NCBI RefSeq assembly: GCF_000253255.1
Contig: NC_015580.1
Coordinates: 1,501,001-1,565,000, forward strand
Direction: 5' to 3'
Source of the DNA: Novosphingobium sp. PP1Y
Lineage (GTDB): Bacteria; Pseudomonadota; Alphaproteobacteria; Sphingomonadales; Sphingomonadaceae
Length of the DNA stretch: 64,000 nt
Shown: positions 26,112 to 37,054 of the stretch, piece by piece
How the letters are laid out: each line of letters opens with the position of its first letter
Numbering within the stretch: the stretch's first letter is position 1
Position numbers and translations under genes: made by a program
Notes under the pieces: model-generated
The model's input: only the letters and a program-made list of their open reading frames with translations
The model's database searches: none
Told to the model about the DNA's origin: nothing

Positions 26112-26525
26112 ATGGCGAAGCGCTACTGGCTGATGAAGTCAGAACCCGACGCATACGGCTGGGATGACCTCGTCGCAGAGGGCGAAGGCACCTGGGACGG
26201 CGTGCGCAATCATCGCGCGGCGAACAACCTGCGTACGATGGAAGTGGGCGACGAGGCGTTCTTCTACCATTCGAACATCGGCAAGGAGATCGTCGGCATC
26301 GTCACGATCAGCGAAGCGGGGATTGCCGATCCCACCGATCCGGAAGGCAAGTGGGCGGCCGTGAAGGTCAAGCCGGTTCGCAAGTTGAAGAAGCCGGTCA
26401 CGCTCAAGGAAATCAAGGCCGATCCCGAACTGGCGGAGATCGAGCTGGTCAAGCTCTCGCGGCTTTCGGTCGCAGCGATCACGCCCGAGGAATGGGACTA
26501 CCTTATCGCCAGGTCGGAGGGCTGA
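26112..26525 (+). CDS. EVE domain protein
   Basis: 137 residues that make up a single EVE (PUA-like) domain: RYWLMKSEPDAYGWDDL at the start, then GTWDGVRNHRAANNLR and MEVGDEAFFYHSN. The aromatic cage residues W/Y/F of the family are present. EVE domains are linked to recognition of modified bases in DNA or RNA. The start ATG 26,112 matches the family N-terminus; the frame open further upstream is not used. It stands alone next to csbD-like and dioxygenase genes. Confidence 0.9.
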   Translation: MAKRYWLMKSEPDAYGWDDLVAEGEGTWDGVRNHRAANNLRTMEVGDEAFFYHSNIGKEIVGIVTISEAGIADPTDPEGKWAAVKVKPVRKLKKPVTLKEIKADPELAEIELVKLSRLSVAAITPEEWDYLIARSEG

Positions 26526-26654
26526 CCGCGCATCCGCTTGATTGGTCGCGTCTCAGCCACGGCCGGGCGCGCTGCGGGAACCGGATGTCCTGCCTGCCCG
26601 TTCTTTCCTAGTGACGGTGGGAAATTTCTTCCGCTGAAACAAGGAGATAATTTT

Positions 26655-26837
26655 ATGGGTGAACTCAAGGACAAGGCCAAGGGCCTCGCTAACGAAATAG
26701 CCGGCAACATCAAGCAGGCTGCTGGCGAATCCCGCAATGATCCTTCACTCGAAGCAGAAGGCAAGGCCCAGGAAAAGAAGGGCGAGATGCAGAACCTGAA
26801 GGGCAAGGTGAAGGGCGCTTTGGGCGACAAGGTCTAG
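26655..26837 (+). CDS. CsbD-like stress protein
   Basis: 60-residue, Lys/Glu-rich hydrophilic protein (MGELKDKAKGLANEIAGNIKQ at the start, GKVKGALGDKV at the end) of the CsbD/YjbJ family, abundant general-stress proteins of unknown mechanism. A strong AAGGAGA ribosome-binding site precedes the ATG and a Rho-independent terminator follows 34 bases after the stop. This suggests a single, highly expressed gene. Confidence 0.88.
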   Translation: MGELKDKAKGLANEIAGNIKQAAGESRNDPSLEAEGKAQEKKGEMQNLKGKVKGALGDKV

Positions 26838-26871
26838 GTCGCATGCAGGTTCCGCAAGGAAACCGGTTGAA

Positions 26872-26895
26872 GGGCTGCCGCAAGGCGGCCCTTTT
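26872..26895 (+). terminator. Rho-independent terminator after the csbD-like gene
   Basis: GGGCTGCC, GCAA loop and GGCGGCCC (8-bp stem with one G-U pair) followed by TTTT. Confidence 0.85.
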
Positions 26896-27013
26896 GCGTT
26901 GTACGCCAATGCGCTGTGCCGGGCTTGCTCAAACTCGCGCGCGCCGTCCCGTTTTGGGAGGGGCGCGACAAGCGGCTTGCGGAAAAAGTAAACAAAGTCT
27001 TAATTTCCGCTTC

Positions 27014-27238
27014 ATGAAAGCCATGAAGCGACGCGCCCTTGTCCTGACCGATGAAGCCGCCCGGCATCCGTTCCGGCGCTCGCTTCCTGCCCATGTGCGC
27101 CTGGCGCCGCTGGATCAGGAGGTGCAGCAGGACAATGCCCTTGCCAGGTTGCGCTGGAAGATGACGGGCGGGGACTGGCAGAGCTTCCTGCAGGCCTACT
27201 GCGCATCGCTCGTCGCGATGCTCGTCTTTATCGCCTGA
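27014..27238 (+). CDS. small hypothetical protein with C-terminal membrane helix
   Basis: 74 residues (start ATG 27,014 or 27,023). The N-terminal half is basic (MKAMKRRALVLTDEAARHPF) and the end is hydrophobic (FLQAYCASLVAMLVFIA), consistent with one tail helix. The frame continues upstream to 26,843, but that part covers the csbD terminator and is not considered coding. I do not recognise a family; similar small proteins may be lineage-restricted. A possible terminator lies 33 bases downstream. Confidence 0.5.
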   Translation: MKAMKRRALVLTDEAARHPFRRSLPAHVRLAPLDQEVQQDNALARLRWKMTGGDWQSFLQAYCASLVAMLVFIA

Positions 27239-27268
27239 GGGCAGATCTTCCCGGGAAAGGGATTGATG

Positions 27269-28582
27269 TCAGGCCGCTTCTGCGGCCTTTTCTGCGCGAA
27301 ACAGCAGGTAGCCGAGCCAGGCTGAAGCAACGCAGCACAGCGCCACGACGAGCAATTGCTGTACGATCGCGAGCCCGAGCAGGGTCAGCAGGCCGGTGAG
27401 TAGCGAGCCCACCACCATTGCGCCGGAATTGACGATATTGTTGGCGGCCACCGTGCGCGCGGTCTGCGACTTGTCCACGAAAGTGGTCAGGAAGGCATAG
27501 AGCGGCACGACGAACATGCCGCCGCACACGGCGATGCCGAGCAGCGTCAGCAACAGCGGCACTGCCAGCGGCTGCGAGAGGAAGGTCGCCACGTCCATCA
27601 GTTCGCCCGGTGCGCCGTGAGACGTCCAGGCGCTGCAGACCATTTCGAACGCGAAGAGGAACAGGCCCATGCCGATCACCGAGAGCGGTGAGAAGCGGGC
27701 CGAGACCGTGCCCTTGAGCAGGGCGTTGATCGCAATCGACCCGATGGCGACGCCGACCGAGAACATCACGAGGAACAGGCTGGCGACTTCCTTGCTGGCC
27801 GCCAGGATATTCTTGGCAAGCGGCGGGAACTGGATGAACAGGACAGTGCCGATCGCCCAGAAGAAGCTGATCGCGCAGATTGCCAGGAACACCCGCTTGT
27901 CCTGCATCGTCGTGCGCACGAGCTGGATCGAGGAGCGCCAGATATGGAAGTCGAGCGGTTCGGGCTTGCACATCGGCGGAGCGGGCGGGACCTGCCGCCC
28001 GGCGATATAGCCGATGCAGGCGACCACGAAGACGCTGATCGCCGCGGCATCGACACTGATCCAGCCGGCGACGATGGTTCCGGCCAGGACTGCGATGTAG
28101 GTCCCCGCCTCGACGAGGCCGGTGCCGGCGAGCACTTCGCCATCGCGCAGGTGCTGCGGGAGGATGGCGTACTTGATCGGGCCGAAGAAGGTCGAGTGAA
28201 TGCCCATCGCGAAAAGTGCGACCAGCATCAGCGGAATCGCAATGGTGTGCAGGCCGATGCCCTGCCAGGCAAGCGCCAGTCCGGCTCCGCCCACCAGCAT
28301 GATCAGGATTTCGCAGAACTTGATGATGCGGATGATCTTCGCCTTGTCGCGCATATCGGCGAGTTGGCCGGACAGGGCGGAGAGCGCGAAGAACGGAATG
28401 ATGAAGATCGCCGAGGCCAAAGCGCTGAACCGGGCCTCGTCGGCCTCGGAGTTGTAGACGCTGTAGACCACGTAAAGAACCATCGCGTTCTTGAACAGGT
28501 TGTCATTGAACGCGCCGAGAAGCTGGGTCACGAACAGCGGCAGGAAACGTCGGGCCCGGATGAGTTTTGACGTCGTTGTCAT
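27269..28582 (-). CDS. MFS transporter, LplT-like
   Basis: About 437 residues from ATG 28,582; a GTG at 28,624 would add 14 hydrophilic residues. It has twelve hydrophobic helices and starts FLPLFVTQLLGAFNDNLFKN, the signature of the lysophospholipid-transporter LplT-like branch of the major facilitator superfamily. FFGPIKYAILPQHL and LAGTGLVEAGTYIAVLAGT are also typical. In other bacteria this carrier is fused to or next to acyltransferase/acyl-ACP synthetase domains; here it stands alone. The substrate is inferred only from the family. Confidence 0.8.
   Translation of the reverse strand: MTTTSKLIRARRFLPLFVTQLLGAFNDNLFKNAMVLYVVYSVYNSEADEARFSALASAIFIIPFFALSALSGQLADMRDKAKIIRIIKFCEILIMLVGGAGLALAWQGIGLHTIAIPLMLVALFAMGIHSTFFGPIKYAILPQHLRDGEVLAGTGLVEAGTYIAVLAGTIVAGWISVDAAAISVFVVACIGYIAGRQVPPAPPMCKPEPLDFHIWRSSIQLVRTTMQDKRVFLAICAISFFWAIGTVLFIQFPPLAKNILAASKEVASLFLVMFSVGVAIGSIAINALLKGTVSARFSPLSVIGMGLFLFAFEMVCSAWTSHGAPGELMDVATFLSQPLAVPLLLTLLGIAVCGGMFVVPLYAFLTTFVDKSQTARTVAANNIVNSGAMVVGSLLTGLLTLLGLAIVQQLLVVALCCVASAWLGYLLFRAEKAAEAA
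27271..27291 (+). terminator. possible terminator of the 27,014 gene
   Basis: Perfect 7-bp stem AGGCCGC / GCGGCCT, loop TTCT, then TTT on the plus strand. It overlaps the last codons (KAAEAA) of the opposing transporter gene, so part of the symmetry may be coding coincidence. Confidence 0.5.
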
Positions 28583-28703
28583 CTGTTGATCTGTAACCGG
28601 CCTCAAATTCTGGTGCGCGGACACTTAAAGCGGTGGGCGAGGGGCACAACCCCTGATCGGCACTTTATTCCTCCCTGCGTTACCGGCTATGGGCATTGCC
28701 TGA

Positions 28704-29297
28704 ATGCTCACCTTGCCGAATCTCCTCACGCTGTCCCGCATCCTGACTGTGCCGCTTCTGGCATTTCTCTTGTGGTGGCCGAATTGGGAGTTCGGATACG
28801 GCCTGGCCTTCGGGCTGTACTGCCTCATGGGCATAACCGATTATTTCGATGGGTATCTCGCGCGCTCGAGCGGGACGGTCTCGAAGCTGGGGATCTTCCT
28901 CGACCCGATCGCCGACAAGATCATGGTGGCTGCGGTCATCCTCGTGCTGACGGCGCAGGGCATCCTGCGCGGCCCCTATGTGGGTGACATGCACGTCATC
29001 GCCGGCCTGATCATTCTCGTGCGCGAAATCGCCGTCTCGGGCCTGCGCGAATTTCTCGGGCCGCTGCAGGTTTCGGTTCCGGTCAGCAAGCTCGCCAAGT
29101 GGAAGACGACTTTCCAGATGGTTTCGCTCGGCGCGCTGATTCTCGGCGGAGCGATGCCCTGGTGGAACGTGCCCTTCGCCGGAATCGCGATCAACCTGCC
29201 GCATACCGTGGGCCTGACGACGCTCTGGGCGGCAGCGGCGCTGACGATCATCACCGGCTGGGACTACATGCGCGTCGGCCTCAAGCACATGGACTGA
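28704..29297 (+). CDS. pgsA: CDP-diacylglycerol-glycerol-3-phosphate 3-phosphatidyltransferase
   Basis: 197 residues, mostly membrane helices. The CDP-alcohol phosphotransferase motif DG-x2-AR-x8-G-x3-D-x3-D is complete in DYFDGYLARSS ... GIFLDPIADK. The N-terminus LTLPNLLTLSRILTVPLL is typical of PgsA. It makes phosphatidylglycerol phosphate from the CDP-DAG that CdsA (1,773-2,540) produces. It is convergent with oxyR; no clear terminator is seen in the 62 bases between them. Confidence 0.95.
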   Translation: MLTLPNLLTLSRILTVPLLAFLLWWPNWEFGYGLAFGLYCLMGITDYFDGYLARSSGTVSKLGIFLDPIADKIMVAAVILVLTAQGILRGPYVGDMHVIAGLIILVREIAVSGLREFLGPLQVSVPVSKLAKWKTTFQMVSLGALILGGAMPWWNVPFAGIAINLPHTVGLTTLWAAAALTIITGWDYMRVGLKHMD

Positions 29298-29359
29298 TGC
29301 GGCGGGCCGATCAGGCCGTCGTCGCCATACGCTTTATCGCAAAGTGCATTCCGGGAGGA

Positions 29360-30256
29360 CTATCCCGCCCGCAATTCGTCCGCCAGCATCCGGAATTCGT
29401 CCGAACGCGGGGAATTCCTGCGCCATACGAGCGCGATCTCGCGGTTGGCATTGGGCGAGACGAGAGGGCGGGCCACGACGTTGGTGCCGTTGAGGATGCC
29501 TGCGTCGAGCGCCATCTCCGGCAGCATCGTAAGCCCGAGGCCGTTATCGACCATCTGCACGAGCGTGTGCAGGCTGGTACCGATCATCGTTGCGCTGGCA
29601 CGCAGCTCCGGGCGATTGCAGGCAGCCAGCGCATGGTCCTTGAGGCAATGCCCGTCCTCGAGCAGCAAGAGCCGGTTCTCGTCGATGACGTCGGGAGCGA
29701 CTTCCTCGGGCGGATTGCGCGGGTCGTCGTGCGGAAAGGCGACGTAGAAGGCGTCGAGTTCGATCGTCTCCTTCTCCACTTCGCCGGTTGCGTAGGGCAG
29801 GGCCAGCAGCACGCAGTCGGCCCGGCCGTGGTGAAGCGATTCCATAGCGGCCGCACTGGGTTCCTCGCGCAGGAACAGCTTGAGGTTGGGCCTTTCGCGG
29901 CGCAGGCGGGGCAGCATCCGGGGCAGGAGAAAGGGCGCTATCGTCGGGATAACGCTCATGCGCACTTCCCCCGAGAGCGGCTTTCCGCTCGACTGGACGA
30001 GTTCGGAAAGCTCCTCGGTCTCGCGCAGGATGCGGTGGGCCTTGGCGACGACGGCATTGCCCAGCGGGGTGAAGCGCACCGCGCGCTTGGTGCGCTCGAC
30101 CAGCGTCACGTCCAGCAGCGTCTCAAGATCGCGCAGGCCTGCCGAAAGCGTCGATTGCGACACGAAGCAGGCCTCGGCTGCGCGTCCGAAGTGCCCATGC
30201 TCATGCAGGGCCACGAGATACTGCAGCTGCTTGAGCGTGGGCTGGTAGACGGTCAT
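29360..30256 (-). CDS. oxyR: hydrogen peroxide-sensing LysR-type regulator OxyR
   Basis: 298 residues. The N-terminal LysR helix-turn-helix is HFGRAAEACFVSQSTLSAGLR. The regulatory domain carries the redox pair Cys204 and Cys213 in EDGHCLKDHALAACNR, spaced nine residues apart exactly as C199/C208 of E. coli OxyR. So it probably responds to peroxide by disulfide formation. No katG or ahpC is adjacent. The start overlaps the rnd stop (ATGA), so oxyR is expressed from the rnd transcript, an unusual partner. Confidence 0.92.
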   Translation of the reverse strand: MTVYQPTLKQLQYLVALHEHGHFGRAAEACFVSQSTLSAGLRDLETLLDVTLVERTKRAVRFTPLGNAVVAKAHRILRETEELSELVQSSGKPLSGEVRMSVIPTIAPFLLPRMLPRLRRERPNLKLFLREEPSAAAMESLHHGRADCVLLALPYATGEVEKETIELDAFYVAFPHDDPRNPPEEVAPDVIDENRLLLLEDGHCLKDHALAACNRPELRASATMIGTSLHTLVQMVDNGLGLTMLPEMALDAGILNGTNVVARPLVSPNANREIALVWRRNSPRSDEFRMLADELRAG

Positions 30257-31497
30257 CCGGTGGCCTGGCCGCCTTCGTCCTCCGCTGTCGCCATCTCGCC
30301 GGTTTCCGCGGCCGCTTCCTGCGGTACCTCGTCATCGACATGGGTCATCTTGAGCCTGCCGTTCTCGACCGCGAAGGCCAGCTTGCCCTCTACCAGGTCC
30401 AGTGCATCCTTGCCGAAGACCTCGTAGCGCCAGCCCTGCAGGATCGGCAGGTTCTTGCGGACGCCCGCTGCGAGCAGTTCGAGTTCATCGCTGCGTGTAA
30501 GCAGGCGGGCGGCCACGTCGATCTCGCGCGCGCGGATCTTGACCAGCAGCTTGAGCAGGTCTGCCACGAGGGCGCCTTCCTTGCCGAGAGGAGCCCCGCG
30601 CGGTGCGCGCGGCGGCATCTCGTCGTCGGGAAGCGGCTGGGCCTTGGCGATAGTTGCCATCAGGCGCTTGCCGATTTCGTTGTCCTTCCAGCCTTGCGAC
30701 AGGCCGCGCACCTTGGCGAGGTCCGACTGCTGCTTGGGCGGGTGGTTGGCCAGGTCGGCGAGGGTTTCGTCGCGGGCGATGCGGCCGCGCGGGATGTTCT
30801 TGCCCTGCGCTTCATGCTCGCGCCATTCGGCGATCGCCTTGAGGCGGCCGAGCATGGCCGGGTTGCGCCCTGCCGCCTTGATCCGCTTCCAGGCCTGGGT
30901 GGGATCGTTGCGGTAATTGTCCGGATCGGCGAGCTTTTCCATTTCCTGATTGAGCCAGGCCCCGCGCCCGGTCTTGATCAGGCGCTTGAGGATCTTCGGG
31001 AAGATCTTGGAAAGGTGGGTGACGTCGCCGATGGCATATTCGATCTGCCGCTCGGTGAGCGGGCGGCGCGACCAGTCGGTGAAGCGCGCGCCCTTGTCGA
31101 TCGTCAGGCCGAGCCAGGATTCGACGAGGTTGGAATAGCCGATCTGCTCCGACTGGCTGATCGCCATCATCGCGATCTGGGTGTCGAAGATCGGGTGCGG
31201 GGTGCGACCGGTGGCGTTGAAGATGATCTCGACGTCCTGGCCGCCGGCGTGGAAGACCTTCAGGACTTCCTCGTTGTCGGTCAGCAGGTCGAGCAGCGGC
31301 GACAGGTCGAGGCCTTCGGCCATCGGATCTATCGCGGCAGCTTCCTCCGTATTGGCGATCTGCACGAGGCAGAGTTCGGGCCAATAGGTGTTCTCGCGCA
31401 TGAATTCGGTGTCGACGCTGACGAAATCGGATTTTGCCAGTCGTTCACACAGGGCAGCGAGATCTTCGGTCTGGGTTATGAGCGGATGAATGATCAT
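30253..31497 (-). CDS. rnd: ribonuclease D
   Basis: 414 residues. The DEDDy 3'-5' exonuclease starts with FVSVDTEFMRENTYWPELCLVQIA (D-x-E), with KVFHAGGQDVEII and YAIGDVTHLSKI for the other acidic and Tyr residues. An HRDC-type domain follows in the second half. RNase D trims tRNA 3' ends. The C-terminus is acidic (EVPQEAAAETGEMATAEDEGG). It is coupled to oxyR by a four-base overlap. The length slightly exceeds E. coli RNase D (375). Confidence 0.94.
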   Translation of the reverse strand: MIIHPLITQTEDLAALCERLAKSDFVSVDTEFMRENTYWPELCLVQIANTEEAAAIDPMAEGLDLSPLLDLLTDNEEVLKVFHAGGQDVEIIFNATGRTPHPIFDTQIAMMAISQSEQIGYSNLVESWLGLTIDKGARFTDWSRRPLTERQIEYAIGDVTHLSKIFPKILKRLIKTGRGAWLNQEMEKLADPDNYRNDPTQAWKRIKAAGRNPAMLGRLKAIAEWREHEAQGKNIPRGRIARDETLADLANHPPKQQSDLAKVRGLSQGWKDNEIGKRLMATIAKAQPLPDDEMPPRAPRGAPLGKEGALVADLLKLLVKIRAREIDVAARLLTRSDELELLAAGVRKNLPILQGWRYEVFGKDALDLVEGKLAFAVENGRLKMTHVDDEVPQEAAAETGEMATAEDEGGQATG

Positions 31498-31570
31498 TGA
31501 ACAGCGGCGTTACGCCTAACAGGACGCAGGATCAACGCTCTCGGATAAGGTTTAGGGGAAGGCTCCCCCA

Positions 31571-32632
31571 CTATTTGCGACGAAATAGTCTCTGAAAGAG
31601 GCTCGGTTTTTCCAAGGCTTCGAGTTCGGCGATACTTTCAGGAGTGACGATTCGCCTGCGCAACTGCGTTCCGGTGGTGTGCGCCGGGACTTCCGGGGGT
31701 TCCCATCCTTCGGGTTCGAGGCCCGGATCGGCGCCGGGATCTGCGAGTTCGCGAAGCTCCAGAAGAGCGGCGGTTTCCTCGAGTGGGCGGTGGTCCTCGA
31801 AAGGTTCCGCAGGGCCGGTCGCAGGCTGGTACGTCGCGGGCGCGAAGCTGCCATGGCCGGGTCCGGTCGTATCGGCGACGGGGCCGGCAATCGGCGCAGG
31901 CTGCAGCGCCGGCTCGCAGACGAAGGCATCGGGCGCGGCCACGGCGGGAGCCGCGACGAAAGGATAGGATTCGTTGCTGCCGACCAGCACTGCCATGGGG
32001 CGCGGCAGGCCTTCGCGCATGGCCGTGTCGCGGACGGCGATATGGGCAAGGACGGCGATGAAGCTGGCGCCCAGCATATAGGCGCGGCGTTCCTTTTCGC
32101 TGGCGTCGCCGCCGGGACGGCAGCGCTGCTCGAGCGCGAAAACTGCGCCGTAGAGATCGTCGATGCCGGCAATGCCGATCGTGTCGTCCACTTCGACAAA
32201 TCGATCCGTCCAGCGGCTTGCGGCGCCAACGTAGCCGCCCAGAAGCGAAGCGCGGTCGCTGCGCGAGAAAGGCCAGGCGTCATCGCTGTAGTAATGCGTC
32301 TCGACGTGCGGCGGCATCAGGCCGGAAGGATCGGGCGAGAGGCCGATGTGGCCCGGGTCGCTGAGGTCGATGCCGATGGCGGTGATCGGCGCGCCCAGCG
32401 CGTCCAGGTGCGCCAGTCGTCCGGCGATGTCTTCCCATCCCGTGATCAGGAGGTCTGCGGAAGTGATCTGCGGGAAACGTTCGGGCAGGGGAAGTCCCGG
32501 GCCGCTGACCAGGGCGATTCGGCTTCGCAGCCAGGTTTCCGCCTGTTCGGCCTGGCCTTCGCGCAACAGGACCTCGATGGCATGGCGGAATTCCTCATCG
32601 ACCATTCCGTCGATCGTGATTTCGGCCAGCAT
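31571..32632 (-). CDS. hypothetical protein, sphingomonad-type, unknown function
   Basis: 353 residues from ATG 32,632, which has a good AGGAGAG site 8 bases upstream. The N-terminal half looks globular (EEFRHAIEVLLREGQAEQAE, LLITGWEDIAGRLAHLDALG). It contains ETHYYSDDAWPFSRSDR and a DDLYGAVFALEQR helix. The C-terminal half is Pro/Ala/Glu-rich and probably disordered, ending in a basic tip (SLFQRLFRRK). I do not recognise the family. An in-frame extension up to 34,447 is antisense to aspS and rejected. It lies between rnd and the divergent aspS. Confidence 0.7.
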   Translation of the reverse strand: MLAEITIDGMVDEEFRHAIEVLLREGQAEQAETWLRSRIALVSGPGLPLPERFPQITSADLLITGWEDIAGRLAHLDALGAPITAIGIDLSDPGHIGLSPDPSGLMPPHVETHYYSDDAWPFSRSDRASLLGGYVGAASRWTDRFVEVDDTIGIAGIDDLYGAVFALEQRCRPGGDASEKERRAYMLGASFIAVLAHIAVRDTAMREGLPRPMAVLVGSNESYPFVAAPAVAAPDAFVCEPALQPAPIAGPVADTTGPGHGSFAPATYQPATGPAEPFEDHRPLEETAALLELRELADPGADPGLEPEGWEPPEVPAHTTGTQLRRRIVTPESIAELEALEKPSLFQRLFRRK

Positions 32633-32848
32633 GTTATTCTCTCCTGATGACCCGTAGGATCGCAGATAGAAGTGCAATCGTTTATTTCGGGTTACGAGAT
32701 TAATTTCGGGTAACGCCCCGGCATCTTGCGGGCCTGCGGGCGAGGGCGGAAATCGGCTCAGGGCAAACGCCATCTGGAAATCGTGGCGGCAGTCCTCTAG
32801 GGGGCTGCGCTTGCAACCAGTTTTCTTGAGAAGAAGCGCGACCACGCC

Positions 32849-34675
<1,827 letters not shown>

Positions 34676-34840
34676 TAGACTGATGTCTGCCTGAAATGGG
34701 TAGGCCGGCTCCGGTTGAGCCGGCCCGCGCATTCGCCCTGGCCTGCATCCGGGGCATGCGTGACCAGGCAGCCATCCGGCGAGCCCCATGGCCTTGCAGG
34801 TGCGGCGATGGTTGCTGCGCTTGAGGTTGGAGCTTGTACA

Positions 34841-35266
34841 ATGCAGCAGCAGATTGCGCTTATCACGCTTGGCGTCGCCGACATGGCCCGGGCCAAGGCT
34901 TTCTATCGCGAAGGGTTCGGCTGGGAGCCGGCGTTCGAGATGGACGACGTCGCCTTCTTCCAGATGAACGGGTTCGTCTTCGGGATCTGGGGGCGCGGCG
35001 ACCTCGACGGGGACATGCAGCGCAAGGCATCGGGTTCGGGCAGTTTCGCCCTGGCGCACAACGTCGAGAGCGCGCAGGCCGTAGATGATGCCATTGCGCG
35101 GCTCGTCGCAGCCGGAGCATCGCTGCTGCGCAAGGCGGACAGCCCGCCCCATGGCGGCTATCGCGGTTATGTGGCCGACCCGGACGGCCATGCCTGGGAA
35201 ATTGCCTGGAATCCCGCCTGGACAGTGGATAACAGGGGGTATGTCACCTTGCCGACATCCTCCTAA
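34841..35266 (+). CDS. VOC (glyoxalase/bleomycin resistance) family protein
   Basis: 141 residues with the paired beta-alpha-beta-beta-beta layout of the vicinal oxygen chelate fold: LITLGVADMARAKAFYREGFGW in the first module and GYRGYVADPDGHAWEIAWNP (metal Glu in WEIAWN) in the second. Such proteins are metal-dependent lyases, dioxygenases or drug-binding proteins; the substrate is unknown. ATG 34,841 is chosen since the upstream frame has no family sequence. Confidence 0.8.
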   Translation: MQQQIALITLGVADMARAKAFYREGFGWEPAFEMDDVAFFQMNGFVFGIWGRGDLDGDMQRKASGSGSFALAHNVESAQAVDDAIARLVAAGASLLRKADSPPHGGYRGYVADPDGHAWEIAWNPAWTVDNRGYVTLPTSS

Positions 35267-35354
35267 GTTCAGCGGGAGGCTTGCCAGCTCGACTCGTTGT
35301 CATTAGGGCGACTTTCGAGATTTTATCCTCCGGATTGAGAAGGGGTCTATTCAA

Positions 35355-35591
35355 ATGAGCGATACCGCCGATCGGGTTAAGAAGATCGTCGTTGAGCACC
35401 TCGGCGTCGAAGCCGACAAGGTGACCGAAGAAGCAAGCTTCATCGACGACCTGGGCGCAGACAGCCTCGACATCGTCGAGCTGGTCATGGCCTTCGAAGA
35501 AGAGTTCGGCGTTGAGATCCCGGACGATGCTGCTGAAAAGATCAGCACCGTTTCCGATGCGATCAAGTACATCGAAGAAAACAAGGGCTGA
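35355..35591 (+). CDS. acpP: acyl carrier protein
   Basis: 78 residues, acidic, with the phosphopantetheine attachment Ser in LGADSLDIVELVMAFEEEF. It carries growing acyl chains in fatty-acid synthesis. It is followed by fabF after 172 bases, the conserved acpP-fabF-mltG order. It is probably expressed at a high level from its own promoter in the 88-base gap upstream, though I cannot define the promoter elements. Confidence 0.97.
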   Translation: MSDTADRVKKIVVEHLGVEADKVTEEASFIDDLGADSLDIVELVMAFEEEFGVEIPDDAAEKISTVSDAIKYIEENKG

Positions 35592-35763
35592 GCCAGTCCT
35601 TCGGTTTCGCCGCTTCCCTGACTGATGTCAGGGGGCGGGATGCCGGAACCCGGATTGATATCGACAGGCTCGACCTCTAAGGGGCGGGCCTGTTGCCGTT
35701 TCGGCCAACTGAATTTCCCTGGCCAGATGCATTACCGGCCAACTGCATTTTTGGAGAGCATGA

Positions 35764-37026
35764 ATGCGTCGCGTCGTCGTTACCGGACTTGGTCTTGTCA
35801 CCCCGCTGGGTGCCAATGTTGAGACCACCTGGGCCAATATCCTCGCCGGCAAGAGCGGCGCTGGGCCGATCACCAAGTTCGATGCCTCGGACCAGAAATG
35901 CCGTATCGCCTGCGAAGTGAAGCCGGCCGATCATGAATATGGCTTCGACGCCAACAAGCGCGTCGACCACAAGGTCCAGCGTCAGGTCGATCCCTTCATC
36001 GTCTTCGGCATCGATGCCGCGGGCCAGGCGATCGAAGACGCCGGTCTTGCCGACATGGATGAGGAAACCCGCCTCATGGCCGGCTGCTCGATCGGTTCGG
36101 GCATCGGCGGCCTGCCGGGCATCGAAAGCGAATCGCTCGTGCTGGCCGAGAAGGGCCCGAGCCGCGTCTCGCCGCACTTCGTCCACGGCCGCCTGATCAA
36201 CCTGATCTCGGGTCAGGTCTCGATCAAGTACGGCCTGATGGGCCCGAACCACGCGGTCGTCACCGCCTGCTCGACCGGCGCCCATTCGATCGGCGACGCG
36301 GCGCGCATGATCAAGGACGGCGATGCCAACATCATGCTGGCGGGCGGCGCGGAAAGCACCATCTGTCCGATCGGCATTGCCGGCTTTGCGCAGGCCCGCG
36401 CGCTCTCGACCAATTTCAACGACGATCCGAGCAGGGCCAGCCGCCCTTACGATCAGGCCCGCGACGGCTTCGTCATGGGTGAGGGCGCCGGCGTCGTCGT
36501 GCTCGAGGAGTACGAGCACGCAAAGGCCCGCGGTGCCAAGATCTACGCCGAAGTGATCGGCTACGGTCTTTCGGGCGATGCCTACCACGTCACCGCGCCG
36601 CATCCCGAAGGCTCGGGCGCATACCGCTCGATGGCGATGGCGCTGCGCAAGGCCGGCGTCGAGCCCAAGGACATCGACTACATCAATGCCCACGGCACCT
36701 CGACCCCGCTTGGCGACGAGCTCGAACTTGGCGCGGTGCGCCGCCTCTTCGGCGATGCCATCAACGATGTCTCGATGAGCTCGACCAAGTCGGCGATCGG
36801 GCACCTGCTTGGCGGTGCTGGCGCGGTGGAATCGATCTTCTGCATCCTCGCACTGCGCGACCAGATCGTGCCGCCGACCCTCAACCTCGATAACCCGAGC
36901 GAGAGCTGCCAGGGCGTCGACCTCGTGCCGCACACCGCGAAGAAGCGCGAAGTGCGCGCCGTGCTCAACAACAGCTTCGGGTTCGGCGGCACCAACGCCA
37001 GCCTGGTGATGCGCAAGATCGACTGA
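35764..37026 (+). CDS. fabF: 3-oxoacyl-ACP synthase II
   Basis: 420 residues with the KAS catalytic triad Cys169 (VTACSTGAHSIG), His309 (INAHGTSTPLGD) and His346 (SAIGHLLGGAGAVE). It elongates acyl-ACP by condensation with malonyl-ACP. C-terminal NNSFGFGGTNASL is typical. It lies downstream of its partner acpP and 28 bases before mltG. Confidence 0.97.
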   Translation: MRRVVVTGLGLVTPLGANVETTWANILAGKSGAGPITKFDASDQKCRIACEVKPADHEYGFDANKRVDHKVQRQVDPFIVFGIDAAGQAIEDAGLADMDEETRLMAGCSIGSGIGGLPGIESESLVLAEKGPSRVSPHFVHGRLINLISGQVSIKYGLMGPNHAVVTACSTGAHSIGDAARMIKDGDANIMLAGGAESTICPIGIAGFAQARALSTNFNDDPSRASRPYDQARDGFVMGEGAGVVVLEEYEHAKARGAKIYAEVIGYGLSGDAYHVTAPHPEGSGAYRSMAMALRKAGVEPKDIDYINAHGTSTPLGDELELGAVRRLFGDAINDVSMSSTKSAIGHLLGGAGAVESIFCILALRDQIVPPTLNLDNPSESCQGVDLVPHTAKKREVRAVLNNSFGFGGTNASLVMRKID

Positions 37027-37054
37027 GGCGATAGCCGATGGAGCGGACGGGCCG

